64,000 nucleotides of DNA, taken from NCBI RefSeq assembly GCF_000213175.1, contig NW_009799179.1:124001-188000 (forward strand), in the 5' to 3' direction. The notes beneath the pieces were generated by a model, which was not told where the DNA came from, searched no databases, and saw nothing but the letters and a program-made list of their open reading frames with translations. Position 1 is the first letter of the stretch; each line of letters opens with the position of its first letter. Positions 1 to 11,900 of this stretch are shown piece after piece. Made by a program: the position numbers and the translations under genes. Origin of the DNA: Neurospora tetrasperma FGSC 2508. Taxonomy: Eukaryota; Ascomycota; Sordariomycetes; Sordariales; Sordariaceae.

Positions 1-1714
1 CCGCGATCAGTCCAGTACAGCACCCCCGTCTCGCTCTCCATCTCGAGATCAATCGGCTCAGGCAGCTTGTCGAACACGACCTCGATATCGGAGCGGTTCG
101 AAGCAGTCTCGCCGGCAGCGAGGAAATCATAATCCATGTTGGCGCGGAAAATGCGACCGAGGTTGGACTTGGCAGGACCCTTTTGCGTCCAGTAGAGCTT
201 GCGCTGCTTAAGGTCGACGGTGATGCCGACGCACCAGTCCATCAAGTCACCGACACCGCCGGGATTTTGCACGAGGACTTCGTGCTCGCTGCCGTCGACG
301 TTGCACCGGTGCACGGAACAGCCCTCGCGGTCGCAAAAGTAGAGCTTCTCGGTGCCTGACTCCTGGTCCTTGACGAGCACAAGCTGCTTGGGCGTCGTGA
401 GGATGCCGTCGCCCAAAAGGACCTTCTTGTCGGTGCCGTCGAGAGTGGCGGACATGAGCGAGCCGTCTTTGGCGGTCACGTCGGCGCCCATGTTGGTCCA
501 GTACATGCGGTTAGCGGACGGGTCGACGTCGATGCCGTCGGGGAGGGGGAGACCGGTGACGAGGGCCTTGGGCGGCTGGTTGGGTGCATCGAGGCGGAGG
601 ATCTTGCCGTTGGTGGAAATGGCGGCGAGGGAGGGGTAGGCGGGGGAATTGGCGCCGAGACCAACGTCGAGGACGAAGATGGGCGGCATCTGCTTCTCGG
701 CGGTGGTGGTGCCGGCGGCGGCGACGACGGTGGAGGGAGGGTAGAGACCACCCTGCTCGGGGGTCTTGAGACCGAGCTTGCCCTGGGTGATGTAGTGGTT
801 GCGTAGCCAGTCAACGGTCAGGGACCCGTCGAGCTTGCGCTCGTTGATGTAGTTGTCCTCGATGAAAGCGACGGTGTCAAGGCCAACGCGGTCCATCATT
901 TGGCAGGGGACGACCGAGGTCTGGAACATGTGAGCCCAGAGGGCGTCAATCTCGGCGGCGTCCGAGACCCCCTCGGCGAGGGTGGTGAGGATTTCGCGCT
1001 TGACCGCAGCCCAGATGCGGTTGAAGATGAAGCTGGCAAGTGTCAGTGGTGATCTCTCGGGGGTCCGAGTGGGTTGTCGGCCAAGATAGGGGTCGTGGAA
1101 ACTCACCCAGTAGACTCCTTCCTTGCCGTCGCCGGGAGCATGCCGCACAGCCTGAGCACGTCGCTCAAGAACGGAAAGATCTCTTGATGGGTATACCCAT
1201 CCGTCATCAACTCCACCGTCCTCACCATCGGCGGCATTGTGTAGTGCACATTGCACACCATCTTTCTCCTCTCGTCGCTGACCAGGTCCAGCATTAACCC
1301 GCTCCTGAAACTGCTCGAGTTGGATCCCAGGATACAATCCTTGGGCGCGTACTTATCCAGCTGCCCAAAGGTATCAATCTTGAGCTCGATCTTCTCCGGC
1401 ACCGCCTCGATGACGAGCCATGCGTCCTTTACCGCCGTCTCGATGTCTGCCGACGCCGTGTAGGTGCCGTACGGAGCGGGCTTGCCGTTGGGGCAGAAGG
1501 TGGTGTAGAATTCCTTGTTGTCGTCAATGTACTTGAGGGCGTCATCGCGCGCTTGAGGAGAGGGATCCCGGATGTGCACATTGAAACCGCCGGCGACGTA
1601 GGAACAGGCGATGCGGCGGCCGAGGACACCACCGCCCAGGATGGTGACGGGGCGGGAGCCGATATAGGGGGCTGACCAGACCATGTTGAATATGTGTTTG
1701 CAGTCGGGTATCAA
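1..1714 (-). CDS. 3-hydroxyacyl-CoA dehydrogenase fused to YWTD (LDL-receptor class B-like) repeats, 3' end off window
   Basis: Two exons are visible: 1107..1714 and 1..1032, joined by a GT-AG intron at 1033..1106; the reading frame is still open at base 1. The first roughly 300 residues are a 3-hydroxyacyl-CoA dehydrogenase/lambda-crystallin type NAD enzyme. A Rossmann motif VTILGGGVLGRR lies near residue 23, VHYTMPP holds the catalytic-type His, and GFIFNRIW spans the splice junction and starts the helical C-terminal domain. The chain then continues in frame into a beta-propeller-like region with YWTN, YWTQ and YWTD motifs near residues 379, 482 and 540, each preceded by a G/DI-V-D type strand. 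The family oxidises L-3-hydroxyacyl-CoA or L-gulonate-type substrates; the substrate here is unknown. No signal peptide is evident, so the repeats are probably cytosolic. Met-11 (1684) is an equally good start. Confidence 0.85.
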
Positions 1715-3919
1715 GTGTGGTCGTTTTACGGTAAGGTGGTAGGTAAAAAGTGAAAGATGCGATGAATGGACAATGGTTTCTAGACAGGATGAATGATGAA
1801 GGAATATGCTAACAACGCTCCAACATGGTCAAAACATGGCAGATATATACAGCATATATTCAGAGCAGGGTTTCCTGAATCCGGGTATAGGTGCCATGGA
1901 AATAACACCCATCAGTTACGAGTTCTCGCGGCACCGACCAAGCCGTGTGCATGGAAACTTTGAAGACTGGCCTGGCCGTCCCGAGAACTCCGTCGGCTAC
2001 TGTCTTGGTTGTTGGGTAGTAAGGTGCTGGTGAATCGTGATTAGGGGCACGGGAAGGTCCGGTACAAAAATGGGCAATGCGAGGATAATTCAAGGGAGAT
2101 CCCATTGATGATCGATATCATGGATAGGTATGTTAGTATGGGATGTTATGGGATGGGATACAAGGGGAAGGAAGGGGAGCATGGCCGGCCGAAGCTCGGA
2201 CGAGGAAAGCCCGGTGTCAGCAGCTTGTTTCACGAGTTCAAAACCCAATCGGCGGGCACGGCGGCCGGGCTATCAAGCCTGTCATCCACTTCAGCAGTTC
2301 CAGTCCTAAGAAAAGATATCCCGGAATAGGTACATACCAACAAAAGGGTCCGGTCTTGAGTTCAAAATGCGATGAACTCTGAGTCTGTGCTTTGGAGAAC
2401 ATATAGGAGAAATCACAGAGAGATGGCTAGAAGGTCCAATCAGAAGAACGGGATCTGAGAGCTCAATGCAAGGAAATAACGAAACCAGATCGGACCGACA
2501 GGCTGGGACATGATTCTGGAGATGCCGGGATGAGCGTCAAGGCTGAAGACCGTCGAGGCCACGTGCGTCGATGTTGGTAGTGACCGATGAAGCGGTGCAT
2601 AATTCCCCTAGTGCCCCCTAGAGGTAATCTCCGTGCCCGATCAGCGAGCCTCGACGGCTAGACCGATTAAGTACAAGTTTTCGACAACCAACCATCTTCC
2701 AAGGATCTCGCTTCATGCGAAAGCTGGCCGCTCGTTCGTCCTCTTGAACTTTGAAGGTTGTTTTGTTGTGTCCCGAGCGTGCCGATGGGATTTGACTTGA
2801 TGGATCCTTCCATTTCTTCTTTTGCGCATGCACGGCCCTGACGGGTGAAACTCGCTGCCGTATCGGAATGAGGAGATTTAATAACGCTCGTATATGTGTA
2901 GACGGTGTAGCTCGGCTTTACCAACGGCCAACGGGTAACTAACGGTCAACAACCTGGGTTAGTGGGCGTGTGTTTGGGTTGCTGTGCAGGGGTCAATGAC
3001 GAAACTGGTCCAGACAAATACATCGACGTCATAAAGTGATCGAATCTTGCACGGTCCCCGGAGACTTTGTGGGTTGACGATGGAGCCAGCGAGCAGGGAC
3101 AGGCCTTTATCTGTCAGGGGCATCATGTTTCCATATGCCTCATTTGTGGAGTCGGGCCAAGAAAGGAATTCTTCGAAGTATCGACCATGCCCACCCGATG
3201 TTTTCAATGAATGTTCCAGGCGGACATCAGTCTGGAACGCTGGTATTAGTGGGCTTGGCGACGGTGGTGTCCAGTGCCTAGGTAGCATCGGACATTTTTC
3301 GTTCTAGGCATGGGATTTCTTTAGTGCCGGTAAGTAGTTCGCCTCCTTGATGGTGTTATTCCCGAACGTAGTGGAGGTGGAGACGAGTTGAAGATCTTTT
3401 TCTTCGATGATTAGTGTTTGCGCAGTCGGAGATTTCTTGCGTTGACGAGATACCAATTTCACAAAAACATCTCAGATGTAAGTGAACTCTTGATTCGGGA
3501 CAGGTGGAAGGGACAGGAAGTTTAAGGAGTTATCTACAGCTTTTTCAGACTTCAAGGGAAACCCTCGATAAGTCCGTCAGACATGAACAGAACACAACAA
3601 TCACGAACACCCAAAAGGTACCATCAATGATGTACATCATCGTTGATATTTGTGACAAAGGAAAAAGTCTTCTATATCAAAACCAGTAGTATCCCATCCA
3701 CATCCGAATCTATAACAAACCCCTTTTGCTACCTCTACCTGAAGAACCTTGATCGCAAACCCCGTAAATGCAGTTACAACAGTAATGATGACCACCACCA
3801 CTTCAAGTCATTAAATAACAAACCGTCAAAATAGTTCCACCGGAGAAAGACCCAGAATTACCTAGGTACCTCTAGGTACCTACGTAGATAGCTCCCATAT
3901 ACCATACACCACCCTAGAC
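1715..3919. other. intergenic, no credible gene
   Basis: This holds the upstream region of the dehydrogenase fusion and the downstream region of the b5/b5-reductase gene. Open frames are short, overlapping and compositionally unlike coding sequence. A CCTAGGTACCT motif pair sits at 3859..3887. Confidence 0.6.
3859..3887. repeat. TACCTAGGTACCT palindromic motif pair
   Basis: Two copies of CTAGGTACC in tandem, followed by TACGTAG. The same short palindromic family recurs in intergenic or intronic DNA near 18212, 23261, 24214, 37609, 37936, 47414, 50341 and 50489 of this window. Confidence 0.6.
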
Positions 3920-5526
3920 TTAAAACAGAAACACCTGATCGGTAGCCTTGGAAAGCGTACCAGGGGCCGTGAACCCAAGAGAAACCAGATTCTTGCTCAT
4001 GGCAGCCACCATAGGAGGAGGTCCGCAAAGCAGCATCTTGGTGGTATCCGCCGCAGGAGGCAAGAAATCCTTGATCATATCGGCAGTTACGAAACCCCTA
4101 AGGCCCGTCCAGTTCTCGTCCGCCTGGCCGAGGACGTACTGCACCGACAGCTTTTCGGGGAACGCCTTGACGAACCCGTCGAGCTCCTCCCTCAGCAGGA
4201 TATCCGCCTCGGTGTTGTTGGCATACAGTAGCGAGATCTTGGTCTTGTCGCTCTCGTCCTCGCAGATGGCGCGGATGAGCTGGTACATGGGCGTGATACC
4301 CGTGCCGCCGGCAATCATGCCAATCTCCTTGGCGTAACTGTTGGGCACGTACTGCATGGCGCCCTTGGGCCCGCGCATTTCGATTTGGTCGCCAATCTCC
4401 ATGCGCTCGAGGTGCTTGGTCATGAGGCCCTGGTCGTAGACCTTGATGAGCAGCTCGACGCGGCCGAGGTCCGAGTTGTTGGAGACGGGGGTGTACGAAC
4501 GCGAGACCGATTTGCCGTCGATGAGCGCGCGGAGGGCGACGTGCTGGCCGGTGGGAAGACCGAGGACGTCGGTGGGGTGGGGGAGGGCGAAGACGAGGTG
4601 GTAGACGTTGGGCGACACCAACACCTTGCGCACCAGCTTGAACTTGCGCCAGTCGGCCGGGTCCATCACTTTGACGGGAGGCTTGACGGCAGGACCCGAG
4701 GTGGAGTTGGTGGGGATCTTGAGAATGGCCACCTTGCGCTCCTTCTTGGCCGGACGGCTGCGGGGGAAGTGGGTGAACTCCCTTTGGGCCTCGAACTTGG
4801 AGAGCGCCCAGGTGGTGGCGGCCGTGGCCAAGGAGAGCTCGACGACGGTGGCGATGCCGACGCCCCACCAAAAGAGCTTGGAGGAGCTGCCGTTTTGGGC
4901 GAACTTGGAGCGGATGAAGTCGGCGAGCTGGTTGATGGGCTTTTGCGCGGTGGTGACGGCGGCGAGAGCCCATTCGGGACCGGTCCACCAGCCCTTGGCC
5001 AAACCAACGGCGCCAACGCTGGCGATGACGGAGGACATGGCGATGGTCCTCCTGACACTTTTCCTAACCTTGCTGACAGTGGCTTTTTCGACCTTGACAG
5101 CGGCCTCCATAGCGACCTTTTCATATGTTGGCCTGAAGATCTCAACCTCTTCAGCATGTTCCTGTGGACGATATTTAGTGAGCGATGAATTAAGGGGCAA
5201 GTAAACAAACAAGGATACCAAAACCTACCTCTTCCGCCAAATCACCAACGTAGAGCTCTTTTAGGATATCGGTGGCCTCGACAGAGTGTCCGATCTCCAC
5301 AAACTGCTCGGTCGCATCCGTACCGGCGACCTCACGAAGAATGATGGAACCACCGGGATGGTCTTCGAGGTATGTTGTGACGTTGTAGACTGAGAAGGTC
5401 AGCAAAGGGGTCACCATCTGTGGAAATAAGGGGAAAGAGCAAGTCACCTTTGTTGTGAATGACCATCCAGACATCGTCCTTGCTGTTGTGCTTGCGCACG
5501 TCGTCCAGAGTAAATGTGACGGCCAT
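3920..5526 (-). CDS. cytochrome b5 / NADH-cytochrome b5 reductase fusion
   Basis: Three exons (5448..5526, 5229..5389, 3920..5161) give 493 aa; both introns are GT-AG (58 and 67 nt) and phase-consistent. Residues 1-80 are a cytochrome b5 domain with EDHPGG (haem ligand His37) and the second ligand in EIGHS (His61). Two hydrophobic segments follow at about 119-139 and 174-200. The C-terminal half is a ferredoxin-NADP reductase-like module: FAD motif RSYTPVS at 301-307, NADH motif GMIAGGTGITP at 361-371, CGPPPM at 459-464, and a C-terminal VFLF like the VFxF ends of b5 reductases. It would pass electrons from NADH through FAD to its own b5 haem at a membrane, probably the ER or mitochondrial outer membrane. 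Acceptors in this class include desaturases, sterol enzymes and P450s. It is divergent from the P450 at 6652, suggesting co-regulation. Confidence 0.9.
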
Positions 5527-6651
5527 GATTATTTTTTCTTGGTTTTGAACAAGTGCTGCAATCCAGTGCGAATATTACAACCTTGCGAATGAGATACCGA
5601 GAGTAAAATGAGTGTAGTCGGTGTATATAATCCCACAAGCAACAAATAAAGTTGAACCAAGCAAGAACAACCGGTGTGGTGGTCAAAAAGGGGGTGTTTG
5701 TTCTTGTATACACCTCTACGGATATACAAACCGCAAAGTCGGAACCGGAATTGGATATTCTCGCCCTGGTCGGCGAGATATTCCCGGCGCGCCGTTGCGG
5801 AACCGGGTGCCGAGCAGAGGGACATGCTAGATGGAGTAGCGGGTGAACCTCCTTCCTCGGTCCCCGTCTCGAAATCTCCACGCCTCCGCCCTATTCTCGA
5901 CTTGGAAGGTCCATGTAACCTTTTTAGTCTTGCGTTTCGTGACGGACTGTCACCCTGTGCTGCATTCGTTGACGAGAACAGCAAGCGGTCCACACTCGAT
6001 GGGTATCTCCGAGTTTCATCGCCCCCCTTTGTCGCAACCCTGAAAGCTTGACAGTTGGATTTCTGCAGCATCCGATTGGTGATCGCCGCCACTTGCCCAA
6101 CGTCTGCGGTGGGTCATGTTGAGCGCGCGAAGTTCGGTCGAGTTACCACCTTGGCCTGTCCCTGGTTTCCGTCGATGCCCGTTGTTCCATCCCTTTTCCT
6201 TCGTGGGCCTTCCGTCCTTGCCGCCCGGACTTACACCGGACGAAGACCAAGCATGGGCCCCGAAACTCCACCATTTTTAGATATTGGTCCTGCACTGATA
6301 CGGGGCGCGGGGAGGGGGCGGACAATGATCGGTGATTGACGGCACCGAACTCTTCGAAGAACAACCCTACCCGCACTCAGATCTTGGAAGGTTCTTTGGC
6401 AATTCTGCTCTTTGCGTAATGCTACCAACAGTGCCATTGACCCAGTCGCAGTGCAACAGACGGCGGAAAGCGAGATGCCGAGACCCGATCATCCCCCTCC
6501 CCCATGTTTTGCTCACCAAGGGGCTATAATTTGATATATAAACTTACAAAACCACCTGGCGATAGTTTATTCGGACTTGTTGTTGAATGATCGATACCTG
6601 TGTCTAACAGTTCAAGTGTTGTCTACACCTGGATCAACAATATCATCAATC
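5527..6651. promoter_or_regulatory. shared divergent upstream region of b5/b5-reductase and P450 genes
   Basis: A 1,125 bp gap lies between the start codons of two divergently transcribed redox genes. Small open frames inside it look non-coding. A TATA-like box lies close to the P450 side. Confidence 0.55.
6535..6542 (+). promoter_or_regulatory. TATA-like box of P450 gene
   Basis: TATATAAA sits about 110 bp upstream of the chosen P450 start, at a spacing compatible with a short leader. This is a consensus match only. Confidence 0.4.
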
Positions 6652-8370
6652 ATGTCATCACAAACGTTCTTCCTTGTTGGCGACGAGCCATCAACTGCCC
6701 GCGGCATTGTTGTCGATCCCAAATGGAAGCTTGAGGAGCTCAAGAGGGCTGTTGGTCTTGCCCACCATATTGCTGTGCCTACCGGTATGTCAACAAACCC
6801 CCTTTCCCGTCTTAGACGCGACACACTAACAAACACAGGCATCACCTTCCACTTTGACGCCGATGACGAGCAGGAGCTCAAGACCGTCGAGGACGTCCTC
6901 AGGGCTTCTGGTCCTGTCGCCTGCAGAATCGATGGCAACCCTGTCCGCGACCCCCAGGGCCCCGAGGGTCTCCCCATCGTCGGCTCCTACTATGAGATCT
7001 TCCCCGACCACTTGGGCAACCACTACAGACTGTTCCGCAAGTACGGCCACGTCATCAAGACCACCAACATGGGCAGGACCAACTACCTGACTGACGACCC
7101 AGCCGTGGCGCTCGTGGCCCTCGCCGAGTCGGCCTACTTCACCAAGAAGATCACCGAGGAGCACCCCCTCTTCGGCATCAAGGACAACTCGGCCATCTTC
7201 ATTGGCGACACCGAGACCGAGAACTGGCGTCTGGCCCACAAGTTCCTGCCGCCCGCCATGGGCCCCAAGGCCGTCCGCCACTACACGTCTCTGATGCAGG
7301 AGTGCGTGCGCGGCTCCTTCAAGATCTTTGACGAGCTCGACAGCCGCGGCGAGTCCTGGAACGTGTACCAGTTTATGGTCAAGCTGGCCTCGCAAACGGT
7401 CGGTAAGTTCGCCATGGGCTTCGACTACCACCACTTTGACGCCGTCGATACCCCCTTGCACTCGCTCGTCACCAACATCGTCAAGCTGCTGGCTCTCAAC
7501 AAGAAAGTCACGGCCCGCGGCAGCTGGTACCAGCAGCTACCCTTCGGCGACCCGGCCAGACTGCGTGAGATCCGCAAGATCACATACGGCCAGTTGGCCG
7601 AGACCATCGAGTCCGCGCCCAAGTCCGGCATCGAGAACCTCCCGCTCAACGAGGCCGCCACCAAGGCCTCGTGCGTGGCCGACTACCTGCTCAACGCCGT
7701 CGACGAAAAGGGCGAGCACTTCCCCAAGGGCCTGATCCTGTCCAACATGCTCGTCGTCACAGGCGCCGGCTACACCACCACCTCCTCTCTCTTGTCGTGG
7801 TGTATCTACTGCATCGTCACCTACCCCAAGATGCAAGACCGGCTGCTCCAAGAGCTCATCGACCACGGCATCAACAGCGAAACCGACTGGGACCCAGACC
7901 TGGCCCACTCGCTCCCCTTCCTCGACGCCTTCCTCAAGGAAACCCAGCGGCTGCACAACGCCTCGTTCCAGCCCGGCCGCACCACCAAGACGGACGTCGT
8001 GCTCCCCGGCGGCTTCCGCCTGCCCGAGAACGTCATCATGATCCCGGCGCTGTACGCCATCCACACCAACCCGGAGCACTGGCACGACCCGTTCCGCTTC
8101 GACCCGGACCGCTGGGACACGGAGGAGGTCAAGAGCCGTCACCGCGGTGCCTACATGCCCTTTGCCACGGGCCCGCGGTCGTGCATTGGCTTCAACTTTG
8201 CACTGCTGGAGATCAAGGTCCTCTTGTCGGAGCTGGTGTACAGGTACAAGTTTGCGAGAGAAGGGTTTGAGGCCATCGAGTATGATCCCGAGTTCCAGCT
8301 TATCAGGCCGTTGAACTTGTACGTGACTGCCAAGAGGAGGACCGAGTGGCCTGCTAAGAGCAGCGCGTAA
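6652..8370 (+). CDS. cytochrome P450, BM3-like haem domain with N-terminal extension
   Basis: Exons 6652..6784 and 6839..8370 encode 554 aa; the intron (6785..6838) is 54 nt, GT-AG, and free of in-frame stops. The start MSSQTFF was chosen because upstream in-frame codons belong to the leader. P450 hallmarks are clear: ENWRLAHKFLPP (C-helix, like P450BM3 KNWKKAH), the I-helix AGYTTTS at 354-359, the ExxR motif KETQR at 411-415, FDPDRW, and the haem loop FATGPRSCIG with Cys493. Helix and haem-loop wording resembles CYP102/CYP505 haem domains, but no reductase is attached and there is no N-terminal membrane anchor. Instead about 75 residues of mixed alpha/beta sequence precede the P450 fold. The I-helix acid normally found before the conserved Thr is replaced by Thr. 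The electron donor is not encoded in cis; the divergent b5/b5-reductase is a candidate. Confidence 0.93.
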   Translation: MSSQTFFLVGDEPSTARGIVVDPKWKLEELKRAVGLAHHIAVPTGMSTNPLSRLRRDTLTNTGITFHFDADDEQELKTVEDVLRASGPVACRIDGNPVRDPQGPEGLPIVGSYYEIFPDHLGNHYRLFRKYGHVIKTTNMGRTNYLTDDPAVALVALAESAYFTKKITEEHPLFGIKDNSAIFIGDTETENWRLAHKFLPPAMGPKAVRHYTSLMQECVRGSFKIFDELDSRGESWNVYQFMVKLASQTVGKFAMGFDYHHFDAVDTPLHSLVTNIVKLLALNKKVTARGSWYQQLPFGDPARLREIRKITYGQLAETIESAPKSGIENLPLNEAATKASCVADYLLNAVDEKGEHFPKGLILSNMLVVTGAGYTTTSSLLSWCIYCIVTYPKMQDRLLQELIDHGINSETDWDPDLAHSLPFLDAFLKETQRLHNASFQPGRTTKTDVVLPGGFRLPENVIMIPALYAIHTNPEHWHDPFRFDPDRWDTEEVKSRHRGAYMPFATGPRSCIGFNFALLEIKVLLSELVYRYKFAREGFEAIEYDPEFQLIRPLNLYVTAKRRTEWPAKSSA

Positions 8371-8996
8371 GTAGGCAGGTAGGCGGGCGGGATGCTGACT
8401 GAGGATGATGATCTGATGGTTGTGGGCTGGGTTGACTTTTTCCTGTCTTGTGTCGTGTCGTTGCATCTAGGGGGGGGGGGGCATTTTCTCGGTGTTGTTG
8501 TTCGGTTAAAATTGCATCTAGATTGATCTTTTCCTGTCTGTCTGCATTCTTACCTAGTGGGCGGGTTTTCTGTACATACATCTTTATTCTCTTCTGGCCC
8601 TTCCCGGTGGTCTTGGAATGGAAAATCGGGTATTACTTCGAGCATTACATTCTTTGCTGGTGATCTAGCATGTTCTTGATCGAGAAACACCTGCCACGCT
8701 GGATCACTACAGTCAGATGACCGCAGAATGCATGGCCGGCAGGTGCCAACAGTTCATCTGACATTACACGTGTATCTCTACTAACAGAACTGACGTAAAC
8801 ATGAATCCAACATCCAAAACTTGACATCTCTTTCCAAAAACACAAACTCCATGTATGCTACTATGTCTACAATGCCAGACCAGTCCATCGTGTATTTCCT
8901 GTCAATGCATTGTCCCAAGTCTATCCCTGCTTCAAAACCATGTTAGGTATCCATCTGTACCTCGACCTCTATTTCACCACCTGACATATCCAGTCG
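8371..8996. other. convergent 3' region
   Basis: Lies between the ends of the P450 (+) and Zn2Cys6 (-) genes. It contains a 12-nt G run at about 8470..8481 and no credible gene. Confidence 0.55.
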
Positions 8997-11900
8997 TCAC
9001 CGCCCATAACTCTCCTTGAGCGCTCTCAACGCCCTCGAATGCGGTCCCGAATGCCTCACGTTCGTATCTGCATCCAACCACTCACTCTCCCTCTCCTCCT
9101 TTTCCAAGACGGCAATCAGCTTTTGAACCAGGGGTTCGCTCCTTCTCGTCCATTCCTCTCTTAGTGCCTGCATTCCGCTTCCCTGCTGTTGCTGCTGATG
9201 CTGTTGATGGCTAGAAGTAGGAGTCGACGAGCCCCCTGGGCCACCACCAACCAGAATCTCTCTCAACATCACCGCCGAACTAACCGCATTATGCACAAAC
9301 GGCCACGACCGACACACGGTCGGACTCAACTGGTACATATCCAGGAATCCACGAACAGCTTCGGTGGCATACATGGCGTAGTCGCTCGTCAGCTGTTCTT
9401 CCTCTTGTCCCTGGATCCCGACCGCGTCATATCCCCCTTGCTGGCCACGATCCTCACGCAGCGAATTCACACACGATCGATACATCCTACACAATGCACT
9501 GGCCCCATGGATCTGGAGCCCCAATCGCTCCAAATGCTCTTGGCGAGTCTTGCAGTGCGAGTCATCCCTGAGGTACTGGACTGCATCTTGGAGGACCAGC
9601 TCGAACTGGCGCTTAAAATGAAGCAGCGAGTGTATTTGCGAGTAGCGGCGGTCTTTTTCCGTCCCGAACAAGGCAGTAGGAGATTGGGCAGTCGCGGTGC
9701 CCTCGCGGGTCCAGTCGAGAACGACAAGGCAAACTCGGAAGACGGTTTCTGTAAAGGTGTATTTCGTGGGGTCGGGGTTGACGCTGGAAGAGCGCGAGGA
9801 GGCAAGGTGGCGGTGGGTGCCGAGCATGTCATTGTGCAGGATGGTGGAGGTTGCGACGGGCGGGCGGTCGTAGGTGAGGGAAAGGAAGGTGTCTTGCCAG
9901 ATGATCATGCGCCTGTTTCGAGACTCTTGTTAGCGTGGCTGGGCGAACGAGAGATAAAAAGAGGGGGAGACTAACCAAAGATGTGCCGCTTGGCTACGAT
10001 GGACCTCGCTCGCCCATGCGCCCTGCGATCCCGGCATGGATGCCTCATGCAATCCAATACTCTGCGCCAACCGGATTGTGGCGCCGAGGAGTATCCAAGC
10101 ACTATTTGTCTCCAGATTATTCCGCAAGCAGTGGCAAACGAGAGCCATGGCTTGGATCTGGTTCAGATCGGTCTTGAAAAAGAGGTTGGCTGTTCTGAGG
10201 CATTGGAATGCGGAACAAACTGGAATCACCTTCCTGTTAGCATCGCGTTAAGGCCAAGGAAAAGGGAGGCTCATGCTCACCAAAAACCTTGCTCCTCAAA
10301 TACCTCTCCTCCGCCGTATCCTCGCTAAACTGGGTCCCACACGCCAGCACACCAAACAACAAGGCCAGCCAGCTCGGATCCGTATTTTCCTCGATCCAAC
10401 TCATCGTCGGCCCTCCTGCCATGCCATTGCCATTCCCCATCCCCCCCTCGGCCTCCTGCTGCTGCGCTCTACTCATCATCGGCTGCCTCGACAAGAAGGC
10501 ATAGATACTCGCCCGGAACTCGTCGGGCGCCATGAGAATCGGGTAAAACGGATAGACATACGTCTCAAAAGCCTGCCAGTACCGAATGATGTCGCTCTGA
10601 CAAGGCAGTGTCCGACAAACGTCGCCTAGCTTGGCCTCGGGGGTCCACAGGTTGGTGAATGGATACGTCCGCGGGGTCAGCTGGACTTGGTGGTGTCTGA
10701 CTCCTCCTGCTCCGCCCTGTCCGTTGAGGCCGGCGTCCCCGCCGGGAGAGAAGAGAGGGGCAGGGTCCTGGAAGCAGCCGAGTGAAAGAGGAGGGTCGGC
10801 ACGCCTACCAAGAAAAATGGTGGCGCCTGTGGCTTCTTCGACAAAATGTTTTCCGCGGAAGAGGGAGGTTGCTTCGAGCTGAGAGATGGCAGGCGGGGTG
10901 GCGCCGTAGCGGGCTTGGGTGGAAGACGGTTTACGGTTGTCGTGGGAAGCGCTGTGGTGGTTGCCGTAGGTGGTGGTGGTGGTGGCTACTAACGAGTCTA
11001 GGCGGGGGAGAAGGTCGGGAGTATCTGGTTGTTGGTGGTGGTGGTGCTGATGCTCGGAATACTGCGACACTGATGGTGTTTGCGCATCTGATTGGGCATA
11101 GGGTTGCTGGTTGCCGGCATTCTGGTATGCTCGGTTGGACCGGCGCTGGACCAAGTCCGACTTGAGAGCTTGGATTTGCCTCTCAATGTTTTCGAGACGT
11201 TCGAGGATGCTGTCATCATCATCTTGTGGTTGTGGTTGTGATTGTACTAATGGTGGAAGATGGTTGTCTCTGGGTTGTTGTTGTTGTTGTTGTTGTTGTT
11301 GTTGAGGGTTTGGTGAGGCTATTTGGTGTGGTCCTCTCGTCTGTGGCTGCGGTGGGGGAGGATATCCCGAACTAACACATCCGCCCGGGCATTGTCAGCA
11401 TGTGTGGGGGTGTATGTTTACAGAAAAGAAAGACAAATCGCCCACATACCATCCGTTGACTCCAACGTCTGGAGAGCTATTGTCAAGATAGCCATTGTGC
11501 TGCTGCTGCTGCTGTTGTTGTTGCCCCGTTGTCGTGGGGTCAAAAGTAGCAAACCCATTACTCCCGGCGTTGTAAGGATCGCCGCCGCCGACAGATCTCG
11601 GCGAAGTAGCGGCGACTGACGAGGATATTCGCTTGGTGACGGTGGACTTGGTGGTCACTGACGAGGAGGCTCCGGGAGTGGTAGTGACGCGGCGACACAG
11701 CGAGACGTGGTCTCTCTTGACGCAGTTGGAGCATGGAAGACCGCCGTCGCAGCGGACCTTTCGGTGTCGGCAAGGGAAGCAGGACTTGACATCGCGGGCT
11801 TTGCGCTTGTGCCTCAACAACTCGGTGACCAGGGCCGTGTTGTAGCCGTTGATGCCATCGGAGGAAACGACGTCGACCGGGATGGTCGGGACTCCAGCGC

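Noticed and set aside
4385-5188. 267-codon plus-strand frame rich in Gly, Asp and Glu
   Set aside because: Antisense shadow of the b5 reductase gene.
7537-8466. 309-codon minus-strand frame
   Set aside because: Mirror of the P450 coding sequence, with no domain of its own.
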